This document shows, in pieces, positions 14,096 through 16,612 of a stretch of DNA of 16,612 bases. The translations under genes were made by a program, and so were the position numbers. Every line of letters starts with the position of its first letter. Position 1 is the stretch's first letter. The notes under the pieces were generated by a model. The model searched no databases, had not been told where the DNA came from, and saw only the letters and a list, made by a program, of their open reading frames with translations. The stretch is from Candidatus Atribacteria bacterium (GTDB lineage: Bacteria > Atribacterota > Atribacteria > Atribacterales > Atribacteraceae): contig JAPLGF010000271.1 in assembly GCA_026390275.1 (NCBI GenBank), positions 1-16,612 of the forward strand, read 5' to 3'.

Positions 14096-14111
14096 GCGGG
14101 GGTGGTAGGAT

Positions 14112-14894
14112 TTGAATAACCGGAATATAGTGGTGGAAGGCAGGAATCTCTGTAAAACTTTCATCACCGAACGAGGGAAAGTGGAAGCACTCTATGAGGT
14201 GAGCTTTGATGTCTTTGAAAAAGAGTTTGTAGCCTTTGTGGGTCCCAGCGGTTGTGGAAAAACCACGGCCCTGCGTATTGTGGGTGGGATGTTGGAAGAA
14301 ACCAGTGGGAAAGTCAAGATTAAGGGGAAACCGGTCAAGGAATCCCTGCAGAATATCGGGGTGGTTTTTCAGCAGGCCAACCTTCTTCCCTGGAGAACGG
14401 TATCTGCCAATGTTATTCTTCCTCTCGAAATCCTCAATATCAATACCCCTGAGAATCAGAAACGGGGACGCGAACTGATTAAGATGGTGGGCTTAGAAAA
14501 GTATGAAAAGCTGTTTCCCTCCGAGCTCTCGGGAGGAATGCAGCAGAGGGTGGCAATCGCCCGGGCGCTGGTGCACAATCCTGACATCATGCTCATGGAT
14601 GAACCCTTTGGTGCCTTAGATGCCATTACCCGCGAAGCGATGAACTTAGAAATCTTACGGATCTGGAAAGAAACCGGGAAGACCGTCGTTTTCGTAACCC
14701 ATAGTATTACCGAGGCAGTCCTTCTTTCCGACCGGGTTTTCGTCATGACCCCTTCCCCCGGACAAATCACCGAGGTCATCACCATTGATCTTCCCCGGCC
14801 TCGGGAAGTGGAAATGCTGACCACTTCCAAGTTCCTGGATTTTGAGGCAAAAATCCGTTCGCTCATCAAAAAGTACTACGCTATTTTATTGTAA
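14112..14894 (+). CDS. ABC transporter ATPase, SsuB/TauB type
   Basis: A 260-residue ATPase subunit of the nitrate/sulfonate/taurine importer class. Walker A GPSGCGKTT (44-52), Q-loop VFQQANLLPWRTV (85-97; the LLPW element is typical of this class), signature LSGGMQQR (139-146), Walker B IMLMDEPFGALD (159-170) with catalytic E164, and switch H197 in VTHSITEA. The start is TTG at 14112, preceded closely by GGTGGTAGGAT; the next in-frame alternative, a GTG near 14133, would cut into the conserved N-terminus. It powers import through the permease that follows after 94 bases of repeat DNA. It ends without a C-terminal regulatory domain. Confidence 0.93.
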   Translation: MNNRNIVVEGRNLCKTFITERGKVEALYEVSFDVFEKEFVAFVGPSGCGKTTALRIVGGMLEETSGKVKIKGKPVKESLQNIGVVFQQANLLPWRTVSANVILPLEILNINTPENQKRGRELIKMVGLEKYEKLFPSELSGGMQQRVAIARALVHNPDIMLMDEPFGALDAITREAMNLEILRIWKETGKTVVFVTHSITEAVLLSDRVFVMTPSPGQITEVITIDLPRPREVEMLTTSKFLDFEAKIRSLIKKYYAILL

Positions 14895-14941
14895 TCAGAC
14901 CACCTTTTTTTGTCTTACACCACAGGTTGTTATTTTCAGGG
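14895..14941 (+). repeat. Mosaic intergenic repeat, internally deleted copy
   Basis: TCAGACCACC directly after the ATPase TAA joins a T run and CTTACACCACAGGTTGTTAT (from 14914), then TTTCAGGG. Compared with 15801-15936, the hairpin part between the AGACCACC arm and the T tract is missing. It is oriented with the genes and ends 47 bases before the permease ATG. Confidence 0.7.
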
Positions 14942-14988
14942 TTAAAACCAATGAATCGGGTTGGCAGAGAGAGGCAGGAAAATCGAAA

Positions 14989-15804
14989 ATGAAAGAAGAC
15001 ATACTGTCAGTTCCGACGGTCAAGCCACCTTTTTTGGTCAGGCTGAAAAGAGGAGTACGAAAAAATCCGGAATATATCTTGAGTCCTCTCATCCTGATCC
15101 TTCTCCTTTTGTTCACGGAATATCTTTTCAAATATCTTAATGTACCGACCTGGATCATTCCCCGGCCATCGATTATTCTCAAAGCCCTGGTCAAAAATTT
15201 TATAATAATTTATCTACCAGAAGTAAAACTTACCTTAATTGAACTCCTGGTGGGGTATGCCCTGGGAGTGGTATTCGGCATCGCCTTGGCCGCTATTATC
15301 TCCCAGTACCATGTTCTGGAAAAAATTGTTACCCCCTACATTCTTCTTATTGCGGTTACTCCGATGATCGTTCTGGTTCCTCTCCTTATTCTGTGGCTTG
15401 GTTTTTCGATTTCGGTACGAATTATAGTCGTTTTTGTTGCCTCATTCCCCCCGGTGATGATGAACTCCATCACCGGATACAGTAATGTGGGTGAGCTGCG
15501 ACTGGATTTGATGAAAAGCTTGGGGGCATCCCAATGGCAAACCTTTTCCAAGGTGAAGTTTTTAAGCGGTTTGCCAACCACTTTTACCGGGGTGACACTT
15601 GCCGCTATCATCAGTCTGATTACTGTCGTCGGAGCCGAGTTTCTGGGTGGTTCATTTGGTTTGGGGTATCTCATCATCTACTATTCATCGCTCCTGCAAA
15701 CTCCCATGGTATTTGGGGCTATTGTCATCCTGGTCATCGTGGGGATTAGCTTCTATCTTGGGATTTCCTGGTTGAAAAACCGGATCGTTCGATGGACAGA
15801 ATAG
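14989..15804 (+). CDS. ABC transporter permease, SsuC/TauC type
   Basis: A 271-residue inner-membrane permease of the binding-protein-dependent transport superfamily. About six hydrophobic segments are visible (near 29-50, 82-104, 117-139, 141-160, 200-220 and 239-262). The cytoplasmic EAA-like loop LMKSLGASQWQTFSKVKFLSG (174-194), with the conserved GAS, contacts the ATPase. WIIPRPSIIL (55-64) is typical of nitrate/sulfonate/taurine-type permeases. The open frame extends back to 14842 inside the ATPase gene, but the upstream part includes repeat DNA. ATG 14989 is preferred, with a modest ribosome site GGCAGGA about 10 bases upstream. Its TAG stop is the TAG of the repeat motif AATAGACCACC. 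Confidence 0.92.
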   Translation: MKEDILSVPTVKPPFLVRLKRGVRKNPEYILSPLILILLLLFTEYLFKYLNVPTWIIPRPSIILKALVKNFIIIYLPEVKLTLIELLVGYALGVVFGIALAAIISQYHVLEKIVTPYILLIAVTPMIVLVPLLILWLGFSISVRIIVVFVASFPPVMMNSITGYSNVGELRLDLMKSLGASQWQTFSKVKFLSGLPTTFTGVTLAAIISLITVVGAEFLGGSFGLGYLIIYYSSLLQTPMVFGAIVILVIVGISFYLGISWLKNRIVRWTE

Positions 15805-15936
15805 ACCACCAGGCCATTTCTCAGTGCCACCTGAGTAATAAAAAATCAGCTTTTTTCTGATGTAGCCTGGTGGTCTATTCTGTCCTATTTTTTTCGTCTT
15901 TTTAATCTTACCCGCCGTAGGTTGTTATTTTCGGGA
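15794..15936 (+). repeat. Mosaic repeat, copy 6: 21-bp stem enclosing two hairpins
   Basis: 15794-15814 and 15865-15885 are perfect 21-bp complements that begin inside the last codons of the permease gene. Within the 50-base interior lie CTCAG/CTGAG (15820-15835) and ATCAG/CTGAT (15845-15861), so the RNA could fold as a three-way junction. TATTTTTTTCGTC follows, fitting a terminator. Then comes the CTTAC module at 15907-15935, ending TTTTCGGG. This is the best-preserved copy and shows how the modules are joined. Confidence 0.82.
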
Positions 15937-16160
15937 TAGACCATCATTCCCGTTCCTGATACCAGCAGAGGGATGAAAACTGAATAGGGTTATTTTTTGT
16001 TTCTTGGTTCATTTCCTTAAACTATTCACGACTCACGATTCACGGTATTTTCAGGGTAGGACGTGAGACCGGGAGGTGATAGCGAGTTTTACGTCTGGAT
16101 TCGGTATTTCCATTTGAGTTGAAACAGCAACAAAAATTTCATACCGAGGAGGATCTAAAC
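15805..16160. other. 356-base leader of the binding-protein gene
   Basis: This gap holds repeat copies 6 and 7, the TCACGGTATTTTC element, then about 100 bases (16060-16145) with GGGAGGTGATAGCGAG and TTGAGTTGAAACAGC, in which no confident promoter was recognised. The ribosome site GAGGAGG is at 16146-16152. The probable terminator at its start suggests that the binding protein is transcribed separately or only by partial read-through. Confidence 0.5.
15934..16060 (+). repeat. Mosaic intergenic repeat, copy 7, with TCACGG end
   Basis: GGATAGACCATCATTCCCG at 15934 continues TTCCTGATACCAGCAGAGGGATGAAAAC, matching the left module of copy 1. After an AT-rich stretch comes CTATTCACGACTCACGATT, then TCACGGTATTTTCAGGGTAGG (16040-16060), a direct TCACG repetition with the shared right end TTTTCAGGG. 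It follows copy 6 head to tail. Confidence 0.65.
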
Positions 16161-16612
16161 GTGAGGACAAAGAAGGGTATTCTTGTTCTGGGTGTGATCG
16201 TGGCAATGGTATTAACGGTTTCTTCCTTTGCTTTGGGGTTGGAAAAGGTGTTGTTCGTTGTCCCCCGACCCAGTGTTGATGTATTCGATGATGTTGCCCT
16301 GGTCGTTGCATCCAAGATGGGATATTTTGCTGAAGAAGGAATAGAAGTGGAATGGAAGGGGAGCGCCGGAGGAACGGACTGTACGAAACTCGTAGCCACC
16401 GGAGCTGCTCAATTTGGATACCCTTCTGAAGGGGTCATGCTCTGGTCGGTGGTGGAAGGCATGGACATTATGAATGTGTATCAAGTCGATCAGATCAATG
16501 TTTTCAATTTTGGGATGAAACCGGGAAGTGGTATTAAAGAAATAAAAGACCTCAAGGGGAAAACCATTGCCTTAGGATCCATGGCCTGGAAACCAATCTG
16601 TGATCCTATTCT
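16161..16612 (+). CDS. ABC transporter substrate-binding protein, NMT1-like (partial)
   Basis: A frame open to the window end (150 complete codons) starts at GTG 16161 behind GAGGAGG (16146-16152). Residues 1-26 form a signal peptide (MRTKKG, core ILVLGVIVAMVLTV, then SSFALG). No Cys follows, so it is a free periplasmic protein, consistent with a diderm envelope. The mature part reads VLFVVPRPSVDVFDD, VALVVASKMGYFAEEGIEVE, and LVATGAAQFGYPSEG. That is the pattern of the NMT1/THI5-like, SsuA/TauA binding-protein class. LKGKTIALGSMAW near the end is the usual second-domain entry. The ligand cannot be told; members bind sulfonates, nitrate, pyrimidines, riboflavin or others. It completes the transporter with the ATPase and permease upstream. 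Confidence 0.88.
   Translation, partial: MRTKKGILVLGVIVAMVLTVSSFALGLEKVLFVVPRPSVDVFDDVALVVASKMGYFAEEGIEVEWKGSAGGTDCTKLVATGAAQFGYPSEGVMLWSVVEGMDIMNVYQVDQINVFNFGMKPGSGIKEIKDLKGKTIALGSMAWKPICDPI

Noticed and set aside
14842..14988. Permease start inside the ATPase gene
   Set aside because: The extra 49 residues cross the ATPase end and a repeat copy, and permeases of this class start near MKEDILS.
647..16060. CRISPR array
   Set aside because: Repeats are widely spaced, of uneven length and modular, with genes between them, and there is no regular repeat-spacer pattern or cas gene.

Overview
The window reads as chromosomal DNA of an anaerobic, probably diderm bacterium with middling G+C. The anaerobic reading rests on a ferredoxin-dependent thiol reductase paired with a glutaredoxin, an NifS/IscU-type Fe-S pair and no obvious oxygen-linked gene. 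The diderm reading rests on secreted but non-lipidated proteins, including the transporter binding protein. The phylum cannot be fixed from the sequence; an uncultured anaerobic lineage such as Atribacterota or a Thermotogota relative would fit, but this is a guess.

Layout: (1) 1-559 is the broken remnant of an IS1634-type transposase on the minus strand. (2) 797-4179 holds a membrane PAP2 phosphatase, a PHP-domain protein and a PfkB-type sugar-phosphate kinase, all on plus. A GatZ/KbaZ-like tagatose-bisphosphate aldolase subunit (minus) converges on the kinase across a 17-bp-stem terminator. (3) 5889-6944 (minus) is a secreted protein with two similar domains joined by a Pro/Thr linker. (4) 7254-8839 is a cysteine desulfurase plus IscU scaffold operon behind a good promoter. 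It ends at a perfect palindromic terminator shared with a convergent operon of a glutaredoxin and a zinc-ribbon/ferredoxin-thioredoxin-reductase fusion. (5) 9793-11373 is a tandem pair of paralogous Cys-rich surface proteins, the first apparently frameshifted. (6) 11374-12078 is a gene graveyard: a possible minus-strand remnant, the C-terminal piece of an M24 peptidase, and a strong terminator. (7) 12079 to the window end is a same-strand cluster of a Gfo/Idh/MocA oxidoreductase, a xylose-isomerase-like TIM-barrel protein, and an ATPase, permease and binding protein of the nitrate/sulfonate/taurine (NMT1-like) ABC class. It looks like an uptake-plus-catabolism unit for an unidentified small molecule.

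The most unusual aspect is a dispersed, mosaic, hairpin-forming repeat family that fills most gaps between genes. One module begins with a consensus near ATAGACCACCATGCC and continues through TGGTGCCATCAGAG to GATGAAAA. A second reads CTTAC(A/C)CCGCAGGTTGTTATT and is followed by TTTCAGGG. The first module repeatedly begins at, or a few bases after, stop codons, and in two genes it supplies the stop. The second is also found at the 3' end of the cysteine desulfurase gene, where it encodes the last residues and stop. Some copies form long hairpins followed by T tracts and so probably also act as terminators.

No tRNA, rRNA, CRISPR array or prophage was recognised. All assignments come from reading motifs by eye; no database search was run.
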